Below, piece after piece: positions 1 to 14,200 of a stretch of 64,000 nt of DNA. The first letter of the stretch is position 1, and every line of letters starts with the position of its first letter. The notes beneath the pieces are model-generated. The model was not told where the DNA came from. It did no database searches and saw only the letters and a list, made by a program, of their open reading frames with translations. The stretch is taken from the NCBI RefSeq assembly GCF_014066305.1, contig NW_023501106.1, forward strand, positions 186,001-250,000, written 5' to 3'. Source of the stretch: Letharia columbiana. Taxonomy: Eukaryota > Ascomycota > Lecanoromycetes > Lecanorales > Parmeliaceae. Made by a program: the position numbers and the translations under genes.

Positions 1-424
1 GAGGGGTCGTCGGCAGAGGAGAGTGGGGAATCTTGCGGCCAGGATGACGTCTGCTCAGTGCTGAATGACTCGAATGAGAGGGTCTGATTCGAGAAGATTT
101 TGATGTAGTAATTCGTACAGAATTGGGGAGAACAGACATTGAAGATTTTTGTTCCGTGACGACAGGCACATCGAGGTCTGGATTCCCCGCAGAAAGATTT
201 TCGGCAGGGATGTTGGATGTTATTCATGTACCTGTATCAACACTGCAGCTCAACACGCCCATTTGTATTTGTTGAAGCAGACTCCACAAGTAATGCTATC
301 AATTTGAGGACACCTACCATCCGAAGTCGGCATGAGGTCGCGTTGAAGTCAGCAAGCAGCCTCCTCCTCGGACGTAACGATATCTCGACCTTCAAAGAGC
401 CAATGATAGAGCTACAAAGCTACA
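1..424. other. Left-edge intergenic stretch, no complete gene
   Basis: An open frame enters the window at base 1 on the plus strand and stops at TGA 85-87. Its 28 codons are rich in Ser, Glu and Asp, so it could be the 3' end of a gene lying to the left, but that is too short to identify. The remainder is presumably the promoter and 5' leader of VPS29. No recognisable RNA gene or repeat was seen. Confidence 0.3.
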
Positions 425-1199
425 ATGACCTCCAGACTGGTACTGGTCCTCGGTGACCTTTTCATACCAGACCGAGCCCCAGTACGGAAACACATCTTAA
501 AGTCTCGCCCGCAAGTATCCATGGGCTGATCTTTTTACAGGACATCCCGGCCAAAGTACGCCCTTGTACTACTCGCTCTCCTCGTCTCCCTACTAATCTC
601 CGCTTCGCCAGTTCAAAAAGCTCCTTGCACCAAACAAAATTGGCCAAATCCTCTGCCTGGGCAATCTCACCGACAAAGAAACCTACGATTTCCTTCGGGG
701 CATAGCCCCAGATCTACAGATCGTCAAGGGTGACTTTGACGTCGAAGCACCCAACCTTGCTCTTTCAAAAGTTGTGACACATGGCTCCCTACGTATTGGC
801 TTCACGCATGGGCACACGATAATACCGCCGGGTGATGCAGATAGCTTGTTGATTGCAGCACGACATATGGATGTCGATGTTCTACTATGGGGAGGCACAC
901 ACAAATTTGAGGCGTATGAGCTTGAAGGAAAGTTCTTTGTGAATCCGGGAAGTGCAACGGGGGCGCTGGGGACAGGGTGGTGGGCAGAAGGGGAAGAGCC
1001 CGTGCCGAGCTTTTGTTTGATGGATGTGAGTCGCGATGGATTGGGTTTCTGTGGAGAAAGGAGAGCTGACAATATCTAGGTGCAAGGTGATGTCCTGGTG
1101 CTCTATGTATATCAGCTGAAGACTGATCCAAGCGGTGTGGAGACTGTTGGCGTGGAAAAAGTCTCGTTCAGGAAGCAGAACAGTGGTTCGGCAGCTTGA
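425..1199 (+). CDS. VPS29: Vacuolar protein sorting protein 29 (retromer subunit)
   Basis: VPS29 is the metallophosphoesterase-fold subunit of retromer, which sorts cargo from endosomes to the Golgi. I assemble four exons: 425-481, 541-555, 612-1025 and 1080-1199. Together they give 606 nt (201 aa), somewhat longer than the human protein and shorter than the yeast one. The N-terminus reads LVLVLGDLFIPDRAP, followed by the family blocks KLLAPNKIGQILCLGNLTD, KGDFD, GFTHGH and NPGSATGA. The GDLFIP, GNLTD and GFTHGH blocks correspond to the metal-site loops of the phosphoesterase fold. Exon 2 is a 15 nt micro-exon (DIPAK). It restores the conserved RAP-DIPAKFKKLL stretch, which supports both flanking introns (59 and 56 nt). 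All junctions keep frame. Confidence 0.92.
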
Positions 1200-1297
1200 C
1201 TAATTACACACTTTTTTGCTCGTTTGATCAGTCTTCTTCATTCTTCTTCGTTCTTGTTCTACCGTCACTCCTAGCGTAGCGACTGTCTTTGAAGTCT

Positions 1298-2211
1298 CTA
1301 AAACACGAACATGACCACGGTGATCACTGACAATCCCATAACGACGCATCCAAGTCTGCGCAATCTTCTTTTCCCACTCTTGCCATCCCAGTTCTCTTCA
1401 GCCTGACTTTTCATGGCGATTTCGCTAATCTTCGCTCTCCAGGCCGTGGGGATTCCAAGAATTTTGTCGCTGATTGGCAAGTCCTGACCCTTCTGACCAA
1501 TGTCCTCTGGCTGGCAATTCTGCAATGCATATGTTGGTACGGTTCTATCATCAGAGAGGCTGCTGGGTGGAAAAGACTTTTGCAAAGTGCCCATAGTGGC
1601 CAGGCTGACGCCATCATAGAAGCCTTGGGAATCGGAGGATGTACTGTTGTGAATGGGAAAGGGTTGGAACACCGCCGAAGTCTTATAGTGATATTCGAAG
1701 CACAGGTCAGATGCACAGCGCAAGACAGTGGCGCAACAGCCACCGCCAACAGAGGCGGGACCTTCGAGCATGTGCATAGGGCGTTGATCCATGTTCTCAG
1801 AGCAAGAGAAGGCATTAGGACAGCAGAAGACGTGAGAGGATGTTTGCGATGAGCCGCGACAGGTCGTGTCTGGCGGGCAGCATGTCTCCTGTAAGAAACC
1901 ATCAGTCAGAAGCAATGGACGAAGCAAAATCCTCGAATTCCTACTGTATGGCCAAATGTCGCACAGTGGTTTTGCTTGTGGCCACACAGTGTGAGAACCG
2001 CATCGGATTTGACCTCATCCGACCCACGGAATGGCACGTTTGTTGTGAAGAAATTTGGTATGCACATTCGTGCTTGCGGAGGAATCTTTCTGGTCAGTCC
2101 GTCCACTGCAAGGCTGCACACGAGCAAGACGAAAAGTGAGATGACCATGATGCCGCCAGCGGCGATAACAGGTGGCTGATAATTCGTTAGGAACGGCTTC
2201 GGCATTGACAA
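1298..2211 (-). CDS. Cysteine-rich membrane-anchored protein with CC modules
   Basis: I do not recognise a named family. Two exons (2211-1945 and 1888-1298; intron 1889-1944 with a clear 3' TTACAG) give 285 aa. A hydrophobic segment at about residues 13-38 could be a signal peptide or signal anchor. It is followed by closely spaced cysteines, including CGHKQNHC, TCCPPDTTC, FCCPNAFSC and GGGCC. The C-terminus ends in a second hydrophobic segment (CVVMGLSVITVVMFVF) right before the stop, which fits a membrane or GPI anchor. An alternative start at 2296 would add a good signal peptide (MQITLLLLLVAPLAGLA), but it needs an unusually short 34 nt intron. The gene diverges from another CC-module gene at 3067. 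Function unknown; probably cell surface. Confidence 0.65.
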
Positions 2212-3066
2212 TGTGGTAAGGAGAGGATGGCTTCTCGATTGGCGCCGCGAGGCCTGCTAGAGGCGCCACGAGAAGCAGCAGGAGAGTAATCTGCATTAGT
2301 TGGGGACGAAGGTCGATGCAGAGGGATAAGGGGGCCCAGCCATTGTGCAGGTTTGAGAGGATGCTTTTTCGGATGTTTTGTACGCAAGACGGATGGAAAG
2401 CCCAGTATATTTCAATAAGGCTAAGGCTTGTATGGGAGTGGATGCTCCTTCCGACTGTGTGGAAAGCTGGCGCAAATGCGAAGGAAGAACATTTCAGTGA
2501 TTGCAGAGACAGCACGCCCAAGGCTTTTCACGGTACATCGAGTATGCCGAATCTGAATGAAATCACAACACGGAAAGATAGTCCAACGAAAAGATCACAG
2601 AGTTACTGGTAGCTTTCCATTGGGGTAGGGAAGGTCATGGTTCTGCGAACTGACTGTCAATGTTTCAATATTGCCGAAAAGAGCATAGCTTTAGGGCGAG
2701 ATTGTCAGCCCTAAAGTATGACTTATGATCCACGGGGATGTCGGCGATAAGATCTTCCCAGCCTGCAACTATCTACCAGCCGCTTTTTATCCAAACAGAA
2801 ACTTGATATTGACAATTGATTAAAAACACTGCTGATGTTTTTCATCATGAACCATTTTCCTTCTGATTCATCTGCATACGGAATCATCTCTGTTCATCTG
2901 AACCATTTGAACAGCAGAGTGGATGTACACGTATTGACCCCATAGACTGACTGCATTCAACTTTACAGCGTCTCGCCAGAATCAAATCGCTGGTGCATCC
3001 GTCTTTCTCCCCTACCAGCGGCCAAACGCTACTGTCCCCCATACAATTAGAACCATACGAGCGCAA
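2212..3066. promoter_or_regulatory. Divergent intergenic region between two Cys-rich genes
   Basis: This 855 bp stretch separates two head-to-head cysteine-rich genes and must carry both promoters. It also holds the alternative signal-peptide exon for the minus-strand gene (ATG at 2296). No convincing additional gene was seen. Confidence 0.4.
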
Positions 3067-4568
3067 ATGCTTCCTCTAGCTGCCCTTCAGCTTGTTCCAG
3101 CTTCGTTGCTTTTATTTATCGCTACAGCTCCGACCGTCACACAAGCCCTCGATAACCCTTGGCCATTTGGCCTTCGACCTTTCTTGACGACCAATTCTGG
3201 GCATGAATCTTTGAAAAGAAGAGATGGAATCGCAATCACACCTCACGCGACTCGGGTCCCGATTGCGGTGCGCAAAATGAGTGGCGACCAGGGAGAAATG
3301 TTCTTTGCTGAGTACTGGCAATTCGAAGCAGAGACCGACAGCGAGTCGAAGCTTGCGCTGGAAAGAAGGAGACCTATACCACGCTCTTTGGGACCTCTGG
3401 AAGATGAACCAACCGTCAAGGATTGGGTCAACGCATCCGTACCACAACCACTGCAAGCTCCCTTCTCTCTCCATACCAGTCACCAACTCAACTCCCGGCC
3501 TCTCTTTAGCCGTCTGCTTCGATCCCCTAGGGCTATCTTCGCCCTCGATACTCGCGCTTTTGCTTGTCCTGGCGGTACTTCTGACTGTTCCTCGATTAAT
3601 CGCCCGTATAGCTGTTGTGCAGCGGGCCTAGTTTGTCAGCTCACAACGGACTCAGGACTGGGAGACGTGGGCTGCTGTAATCCTGGAGAAGTCTGCGGAG
3701 AGGAGGTGTCGGGTTGCCCCGAAGAAGATTCCGTCTGTCCCGACAGCTTAGGGGGTGGGTGTTGCATCCCAGGTAGCGTTTGCGATGGTGTTGGTTGTAA
3801 GTTGACCATTCGCTCCCCCCAGATCCTGCATGATACTAACCATCGACTCGCAAAGGCGTTGTTGGCACTACATTGACCTCAACAATCGAGCCTACTGTAA
3901 CCGAGTCTCCCGCAAGCTCTTCTATATCCTCTACGTCCAGCTCCTCAACCACGCCTGATCTCATTCCCGCCGTCCCTCTAACGTCCACGTCCACCTCTAC
4001 GGCTACAACCTCGACCACCTCAACCGTGACCGCTTCTCCCTCTCATTCGTCCTCTATCTCCACGACGCAGTCTACTAGCTCCCCTGCCGCAGCAATCCGT
4101 CCAACCTCATCTGCCGATCCTACCACGACGACAACAGCCTCCGCCGTGACGGTCACGACTTCCCAATGTCCAACAGGTTATTTTCAATGCAGCGCCTACT
4201 ATCACGCCGGCTGTTGCCAAGTCGGTCGAGACTGCAGCCTAACCTCGTGCCCACTCCCTTCCTCAACACTTGCTGTGAATAGTGACGGCGTCACAGTAGC
4301 AGTGCCCAGCGGCACTGGTGGAGCAGCGGTGGGGTTAGGAGCCAGTGGATGTGCCCAGGGGTGGTTCTCCTGCGCGGGCGGGCAAGGTGGTGGGTGTTGT
4401 CCTAGCGGCTATGCTTGTGGGACGAGTTGTACGGCTACAGGAGTTGTCGTGCAGGGTGGCGCGACTGGAACTGCCAAGGTCGCAAAGGATAATGGTGCAG
4501 AAAGAGCAGATGTGAGGAGCTGGATGGCTATTGGGGTCCTTGGTCTGGTAGCATTGATCGTGTCATAA
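3067..4568 (+). CDS. Secreted Ser/Thr-rich, cysteine-module surface protein
   Basis: Two exons (3067-3796 and 3856-4568; intron 3797-3855, donor GTAAGT) encode 480 aa; a cysteine codon is split by the intron. Residues 1-27 form a signal peptide. A low-complexity region of about 140 residues is followed by a dense cysteine region with repeated CC modules (SCCAAGLVC, GCCNPGEVC, GGGCCIPGSVC). A Ser/Thr-rich stalk of roughly 100 residues comes next, then two more modules (AGCCQVGRDC, GGGCCPSGYAC) and a hydrophobic C-terminus, as in GPI-anchored wall proteins. The stalk is probably O-mannosylated. No enzymatic motif was seen. Likely a cell-wall or surface protein; function unknown. Confidence 0.75.
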
Positions 4569-4823
4569 GTTTGAAGAGTACTGACTTGGGAATCGCGGGT
4601 GGTCTTCTGTTTTGCATAGCGAGGAATGCGACCGTTCATGTACTGGGTGACACAGAATGTCAAGTCTTTTATTTATTGATACCCCCCAAGGTTCTTAAGA
4701 ATCGTGTAGGAATACAACCACAGTTTCTCCAGACCCTCAAGAAGACCGACAAGGGAATACTCCGCCGGTATTATTACACTTCCTCCCATCAAAGCCATAG
4801 CCTTGCCCTTCCTTTTCTTGATG

Positions 4824-7315
<2,492 letters not shown>

Positions 7316-7401
7316 CTTGAGAACAATCGACGGTCCGACTATCAGCACAGAAGACTTAAAGTAAAGGTTACGCTTAGGTTATTTCTCGCTGTTGTTGAGC
7401 G

Positions 7402-7408
7402 TTATATA
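7402..7408 (-). promoter_or_regulatory. Possible TATA box of the glucoamylase gene
   Basis: On the minus strand CTATATAA lies about 90 bp upstream of the proposed glucoamylase start. This spacing is reasonable for a fungal TATA element. I did not find a convincing AmyR-type CGG pair by eye. Confidence 0.35.
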
Positions 7409-8005
7409 GGGAAGCCAGCATGCATACATGGCATCATCAACTGGGCAAGAAGGTGGCACCAAGAGGGACAAAGGAAGAGCGCCCTTTCTATACATGCTCG
7501 GCATCGTAGCAAATAGTTGCCAAGAGTGCTAGGGCAAATGAACATGGTGAATATGATGATCGAGGCCCTCCAGTACATATGTTGGGTCATGTGTGTGGAG
7601 TCTTTCAGGGAAGACCTTACAGAAAGAGATAATGCCCGCTTCATTCGATCCATGTCTCCGCAGTCATGGTATTGACTACAGTTGAGCTGCAACGACAAGG
7701 TGAGGGGTAAAGTACCATCAGAGTTTGCGGAAGAAGAGGGTTTGTTGATGGTAGGATGAGCTTGGTGTTCGTATGAAGAAGCGGGGATCACGCTAGGCTT
7801 TGATTCCCTCAAAAGGGAAGGTAACATTGGAGTACAACGCCTCTACTTAAACCTCATTCTTTATATGTCATATATCTCAAGAAGATTTCAAGAGAAGGCT
7901 ATATCGTCGTGTCTCGAATTTATGGCGTTGATATAGCATCAAGGTATGTATGTACATTAATCTTTCCTGCTGATCCATAGTTGTACATCATGACCATTGG
8001 TCCCG
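7409..8005. other. Intergenic region: glucoamylase promoter
   Basis: Between the start of the glucoamylase gene and the stop of the acyl-CoA oxidase gene, both on the minus strand. A 141-codon minus-strand open frame at 7402-7827 has no recognisable domain and overlaps the presumed promoter, so I do not call it a gene. Several TATA-like AT-rich stretches occur near 7855-7880. Confidence 0.4.
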
Positions 8006-10446
8006 TCAAAGCTTACTCCTGAACTTTTCTCTCTCGTCCTTCTTAATCAGAACCTCACTATTTGGGTACGGATCAATCGTCAAAGCATTCAAAGGATTCA
8101 TTTCGCTCGCTCTCTCAAACAGATCCTCGTAGACCTTCCCATCGTACCTCCCTAAACTGCTGTCGAGAACCCAATCCGGAAAATGCCATGCGTCTACGAG
8201 CCGTATAGCATGCGGTCTGATCTCTTCAAGCAGTTTCATGACTGTCTTCGTTCTTGCCAGCTGAATCTGTCTTACTGTAACGGCGCCTGAGGAGAAGAAC
8301 TCTGAAGCCTCTCGCTCTAGAGTGTGTAAAGCGTAAAGACGGAAGAGCTTCTGCATAAGGGCAGTTGTCTCAAGGCCCAGCTCAGACACCATAGACTCGG
8401 ACTGCAACGCCTCATGGAAATTTCTGACGATCAAGTATTGTGAGTGAGCCGTACTGAGACGCCAAAAGTCGACGAGCAAGCTATTCCAGCTGTTTTTCTC
8501 TTCATCGCGGTGCTTGAGCGCTTCGAAGGTGAGAAATGAAGTTCGCCAAGCGAAGGCTGCAACGATGTCTTCGTCCTGTCCAAGAATATCGAATGCAGCG
8601 CCCAGGTCGCGTCTCGATAGGAACGTGCGCAATATCTGAGTAGTATCGTTCTCTGACGGGTTCGCGCCTTTGAGGACAGAACGTGCCGATTTTAACAGAT
8701 ACCTCGCCACTTGTTGCGTCAACATATAGTTGTCTCCCTCCCATGTCGTCGTTGGGAGATAATCAGCATACCATGTACCTATACCACTAAAGCTGGAATA
8801 GCCGTGGCCCCCACAGGCTCTTCTGCAGACTTCGAGACCCTCAGCCGCTGTTGTACTTGCTAAGGCTTTCAAGCCGCATGACGTTGCATGTAGATCTGCA
8901 AGCAAGTCCGTAGAAGGGAACAATTCTTCGGGACTAGGCCCTCGACCAGTATGCGACACCTTCCCTACATCGCCGGCCATTTTCTTCTGGTTTTCTTGGT
9001 AGAGAGCCATCATTCCACGACCAGTAAAATGCAATGCGAACGTGGCAGCAAGAAGGGGTAGAAGTCGAACCTGGACCATTGTGTAGTTGAGTACTTGGTT
9101 TTCGCCAATATCAGACTCTTTAGCATCTCGGTCCTGGAATTGCCGTCTGACAGCCGCATATCTGGTTGCTATCGTGACTCCACGAGCAAGTACTCCACCG
9201 GATTGGAGTACTATAGTGCTTCGAACCCAAGTCTACGTAGTTTTGGGGTCAGCAGATCTCTTCTGGGACCAAATCTGAGCCGTGAAACAGGTCCCGGAAG
9301 ATTTTTACTACTGCGATAAGTTCTGTAACTCAAAACATAGTACGAATCAGGAGAAGCTGGCAAAAATAACTTACCAAGGTGCCGTAGACTAGGGAAGCTG
9401 ATGCAGGTTTCACGTATTTGTTTGTCTTGGGGTCCACGCTTGAGAATTTCGCGAGCATGTGAGCATGCGGGACTTTGACATTGTTCAACAACAGAAAGCC
9501 ATTGTCCATCGTATTGTATCCGAATTTAGGCCCAATGTCACCAACGTGTATGTTCTCCAATGGCTCATGTGTTTTCATGTCTCTTATCTGAACGACGAAT
9601 GGATGTGGTCCGTAGGGCTTGCCATCGATAATCAATTGCGCCATGACGACCGCATGGTTGGCTGTTCGCCCCATTGATCCAATCCACCATTTTGAAGCTG
9701 TCAGGTGAGGCGAATGTAGGGTAAAGGTTTTGTCGTCAGAATTCCAGGTTGCAGTGGTCTCCAAGCCTCGCACATTTGAACCATGACCCAATTCGGTCTG
9801 TGCATAGCATCCGATGAATTCATATTCCTCGGCCCTTTTGAGGAATAACTCATGCTGTTCAGGAGTTCCTTGGTCTCGAAGCGTGATCTTGTGGAAATAA
9901 TTAGGATACGATGGTAATACAACAAAACGTAAGGGTGTAGACGAACCAGGAACATGCTGGCATGCAAACCATATGGACCTGGCTCGCTGATCAATTCTGA
10001 TGCCATCATGTACTCGTCCTGAGACCAGCGGTGCTGAACAGCAAGTTGGCGCATCCGCTTCGCTCGAGCAAGAGCAGTTTGGAATCTTGCCTCTCTGCCA
10101 TCGAAGTAATTTAGGGACTTGTTGAACACTTTCTCCGTCTTGAGAATATCCAAAACTCTTTCCTGCCTTGCGAGCACTTCTTTAGAAAACAGGAATTCCG
10201 ATAATTTCTTCACGGGGACATTGGACTGAGCTCGCTCCTGCTCGAGGAGCTCTGAACCCTGAGGGCCAGAAGGTGTGAGCTTCTTCACCCACTAGGTTGT
10301 AGTTTCGGAGTCAGTATTGCCTATCTGAGAGGGTATGTTGAGCTTTGAAACAAGTCTACAGAGTATACACTCTCCAGACATGTCTCAAAGCTCAAGATCT
10401 GGTCCAGAAGAGGATGGACTCGGAAAATACGTACCGGAGGTGCCAT
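8006..10446 (-). CDS. POX1: Peroxisomal acyl-CoA oxidase
   Basis: This FAD enzyme catalyses the first step of peroxisomal fatty-acid beta-oxidation, making trans-2-enoyl-CoA and hydrogen peroxide. Four exons (10446-10435, 10291-9947, 9887-9375, 9232-8006) give 699 codons (698 aa), the usual family length; all junctions are phase 0. Family blocks seen in order include GPYGLHASMF, RDQGTPEQHE, ELGHGSNVRGLETTATW, WWIGSMGRTANHAVV, LNNVKVPHAHML, QSGGVLARG, CRRACGGHGYSSFSGI and TTTWEGDNYMLTQQVARYL. The last three residues are SKL, a canonical PTS1 peroxisomal signal. Exon 1 is only 12 nt (MAPP). The introns at 10292-10434 and 9233-9374 are of the long, introner-like class; the one at 9888-9946 is ordinary (59 nt). 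Confidence 0.95.
9233..9374 (-). mobile_element. Degenerate introner-like element in acyl-CoA oxidase gene
   Basis: A 142 nt intron with donor GTAAGT. Its 3' end, CTGACCCCAAAACTACGTAG, resembles the end of the intron at 10292-10434 with substitutions. The central palindrome is not conserved. Length and 3' similarity suggest an older copy of the same element; this is tentative. Confidence 0.4.
10292..10434 (-). mobile_element. Introner-like element: first intron of acyl-CoA oxidase gene
   Basis: A 143 nt intron directly after codon 4. It starts GTACGT, contains the palindromic AGACATGTCT (10376-10385) and ends with CTGACTCCGA (10305-10314) 12 nt before the acceptor. Internally, GAGCTTTGAGACATGTCT pairs with AGACTTGTTTCAAAGCTC (16 of 18 positions), so most of the intron can fold into one hairpin. 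It aligns well with the intron at 4899-5045, in an unrelated gene 5 kb away. Confidence 0.7.
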
Positions 10447-11244
10447 AGAAACTATATGATCCTGATTTTCTTTTGTGTCTTGTGAACTGCGTATAAGAAG
10501 GGATTGGAGGTATGAGAACAAAAAGATCGTAAGTGGTGATCTCGACCTTAATGCCAAGAGTCTGGCGATGCCGAGGACCGAGGCATCATAGTTTAGCAAA
10601 GCCCTAATCTAGATTACCGGTGTATCGAGGCGGTATTAATGACATTAAATAACTGGTATGGTGAAATCACGGCTCTTCAGCTTAGCTCCACCGCTGGAGC
10701 TTTATCGAAGAAGAACGTGGTCAAAGGTTTGGAGCTTTCCATTCTATCTGTGGCCGCGCTGTTCCAAATTCTTCTCAAAAGCGCTGGTCATCAGGATATT
10801 AGGTGTGATGAGACGGTATTGATTTGGTTGTTCCAGCGCGTGATTTATTTAATACACCAATACACCAATACACCGATGGTAATCTCCTTCTTTCCTCCGC
10901 ACCCGGAAGAATCCTCTTATGCTTAATGCTTTCCTCGAGATTCGAATACACGCTACGAATCTCTTGAGCTCGTGGACTTGATCCATGAGACTAGGAAATT
11001 CATAATGCCGTTCGGCTCAATACAAGTAAATGCTTCAAACTACAGACTGAGAGCAAGTCCCTGCAGAGCTAGATTTGCAATATATAAAATCTACTGGACA
11101 TGCTCGTAGAAGCTTCGATGGGTATGAGCTTCATGTCAAACACCGAGAACGCCTTCGCTTGAACCGTGTGCAACGGGAGGCTGAGACAAGCAATCCAGAA
11201 GGTGAAGTGACTGCCTCGAGAGCAGTCATACGACAAATGATCAA
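10447..11244. other. Intergenic region: acyl-CoA oxidase promoter
   Basis: About 800 bp between the start of the acyl-CoA oxidase gene and the stop of BUD6. It should hold the oxidase promoter and the BUD6 3' end. A short plus-strand frame at 10639-10926 shows no protein-like features. Nothing else was recognised. Confidence 0.4.
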
Positions 11245-14200
11245 TCATGTCATGATGTGAAAATTGCTGGTAGCCACGAAGTCCGCCTCGATGACTCTTG
11301 AAGACTTTATTAGCAGAATTTTATTTGAGTATGATGGCAATCCACGCTCACCTTCTTCTACAGGCGCGACCTGCTCCTCCACAGCAGGTCTCTCCGATGC
11401 GTCCTGCTCGTGACTGGTAGAATCGTCCTCATTCGCACGAGGGTCGCTTAGTCGTTCTGATGCCGACGGGGCGTTCTCTGCATTCTTGCTCTTACTCGCT
11501 GCCATCTCCTGTTGCTTCTCCCATGCTTCTCGTCTGTTCTTGTCATCCTTTGCCTTTCGCAGCCTCTCGGCTTCCTCAACGCCACCGCTTTTCTTGAGCT
11601 TTCCCTCTTCTACGAAGCTTCCAAGCTCCTTTGTGAACTCACCCTCTTGCCGGGTCTCAAGCTCTCTGTGTCTTGCCTTCTCCGCGCGCTCAATTGCTTC
11701 AAGCCTCGTCTCGTGGTTGGGCCGTAGAGCTCTGACCTCTCCTAGAACTCCGTCTTTAGCTTTCATGGGATCCATGACTTGGTCTGTCGAAATTGCTGCC
11801 AATCCTTTGGAGGTACTACGTAAAGAAACAGCACTGCCTTGACCGGATTGCAGATTTTGCTGCTTGGTGGCCTGCTCGACCAAAGCAAACGTCTGCGTGG
11901 CCTTGTCTAGATCGTCTTCCAAGTCCGTAGCGAGCTCTTCTTGCATTGTCAGAAGGTCTCTGTCATTGCATACAAGCTCAAGTTCCTTTTCCCAGATCTT
12001 TGTCCAGATGGGTTTCTCTCGCCTAAGGAACTCTTGCATCTTCTTAAGATCCGCAGTCGCTGTGCTGATGCTCTTGCTGACTTTCTCCAGTTGACGTGGG
12101 AGTGGTCGAACACCACGCATGACCACATCTTTACGAAGGTCTTCCACTATATCCTGAAGATCGTCGACACGATTGACAATGTTCTCTGACTCTTCACCTA
12201 GGCTCTTCTTGCCTGAGTTAACGTATGCTCGGCCTGTTGAATCATCCAGGCCTGGCAGCACTCCTTCAATGGCCATCGTCTTGATTGATGATGCATTAGA
12301 TTGCACTGTGGCCATGGAACTATTCATATCTGATACAAGGGATGAGAACGTCTGACGAACAACCGCGAGATCTTGTCGTAGATCCTGGATGCCTGTGATC
12401 TGATTCGCTGGCACTTTCGGAGCTTTTGGGGATGTTGATAGTTGAATACCGTTGACTCTCGGCTTTTCAAAAGACCTGATTGGAGCTGGATTTACCTTAG
12501 GGGTGATAGAGAGGCGCGCCATTTCTCTGGTAGTGTCTTGCTGACGCTCAGAAACTCGTTGCAAGGCACTTTGCTGCCCGTCAACTGCATTGCGAACGCC
12601 CTCAACCATTTTTCGCAAGCCTCCGAGGCCTTCATCGATGTGTCTTTTTACTTCATCCAATACTTCCACGTTCAACACCAAGACTGACCGGTCCTTCACG
12701 TCCCGGAGATCCTCTAGCTCATGCCGTACGCCGGACACAGGGTCTTGGATATAGATCTCGGGCAGGTCATTCCCATTATTGTGGGTGTTCCAAGCAAATT
12801 TCTCAATGAATGCAAGTTGTAACCTTGCCATAGACAAGTCGTCCGAGCCCTCTGGAAGGAGGAATTTTTTAATTTGCGACTTATACTGCAGGAATAGTGT
12901 GAGTTCTTTGCCTGGTTGCGGGGACTGCTCTGGCACAAAATCTTGACTCGTCTGATCGCCATCGACAGGCTGAGAATAGCTGCTCTTTCCATCGGCCGTA
13001 GCTCGTGGAAGGCGCTTGATAGATTCTAGGTCGCCGGCGTCAGCCGTGTTGTAAGCCGGCAACCCATCGGGTGGGCTTGTTAGAGTCGCACGCATCTTGG
13101 GATGATCAATATCAGGGCTTCTGGTAGCCGGTCCGGATGGGCCGTCAGCTGCCTTGGAGCTCAGGCCATCAGTGTTCTGCACATCGCCTTGCGGACGTGC
13201 CTCTTGGGCCTCGTTGCTGTGGCTGCTCTCTTCAGATATACGGTTCGCGGATATATTATTCCTGACTGGTGAGGGCTCCTTGACAGACTTCTGCCGGCTC
13301 AGAATGCCTGAACCCCGAACTCGCACAGCGTTCATCGACTCTCTAACATCTCTGCCTCGATTGGGGACTGGAGAGTTCTGCGCTGGGGGTAGCATAGGAA
13401 CGCCATTTGGGGAAGCTCCGAGGTGCCTTGATATCTGATAGGCTGAGTAGCGTCTCGAAGCTCTTCGTTCTAGGTCGCCTCCTCTCTGCAATGCGGCCAA
13501 GGCATCTTGCTGTTTTGGTGGAGGTGGAGGAGGCGGTTGCATATTTGGAAGAGTTTCCCTCTGGGACTGGGACTGAGATGCTGGTCGGTGTATAGCCGCG
13601 GTTTGGTGACTAGGTAGCGTCTCCCCATCGGAAGGCGGTGACAGTACAGACGTGGATTGCGAAGCGGTGCTTGAGAAAGAGGAGTCCGAGAAAGACGTGG
13701 GCATGCGCCTCTGGCTCTCACGGTTGGAGTTTCGACTCGGTGTGTTGTCTCCCGGACCGCCGCCACTGTTGTGACGGGTGGGTTGTATAGAGGAAAAGCG
13801 TGGGGGAACACTCTGGTCCTCTCCGTTGCTTGTTTCTCCACCAATCATGTGTCCATTTAAAGTACTTCCACTGCCAGCGCGCCGCTCTGAACTTTGCACA
13901 CCTGATCTCCGGGTGGGAACGTCATCCAACATCTGGGTCAAGCCTGTATTGAGACTACTAGCGCTACCGGTCGAGCCAAGGCTGCTGACAGCTCCACTCG
14001 GTCCACCCTCCTTGCTAGTTTTTGATCTCAATCTCGACTGCTTCCTTTTCAACCCATGGAGAAGACCGATGATGATGTCGCGTATTTGGGGTAGAAACAG
14101 GTCAAGGCTTGCTGGATTGGCTTCTTGGCTCAGCGTTTCCTCAAGAATTGTCCGTAGAAGCTCTGGCACCGGCCCAAGATCGGCGGTATCGACGCCGATA

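Noticed and set aside
2015..2521. 168-codon frame containing a good signal peptide
   Set aside because: Only its start (from 2296) looks real, and linking it to the Cys-rich gene needs a 34 nt intron; kept as an alternative 5' end rather than a separate gene.
7402..7827. 141-codon minus-strand open frame upstream of glucoamylase
   Set aside because: No domain, no signal peptide; sits in the expected promoter and overlaps a TATA-like element.
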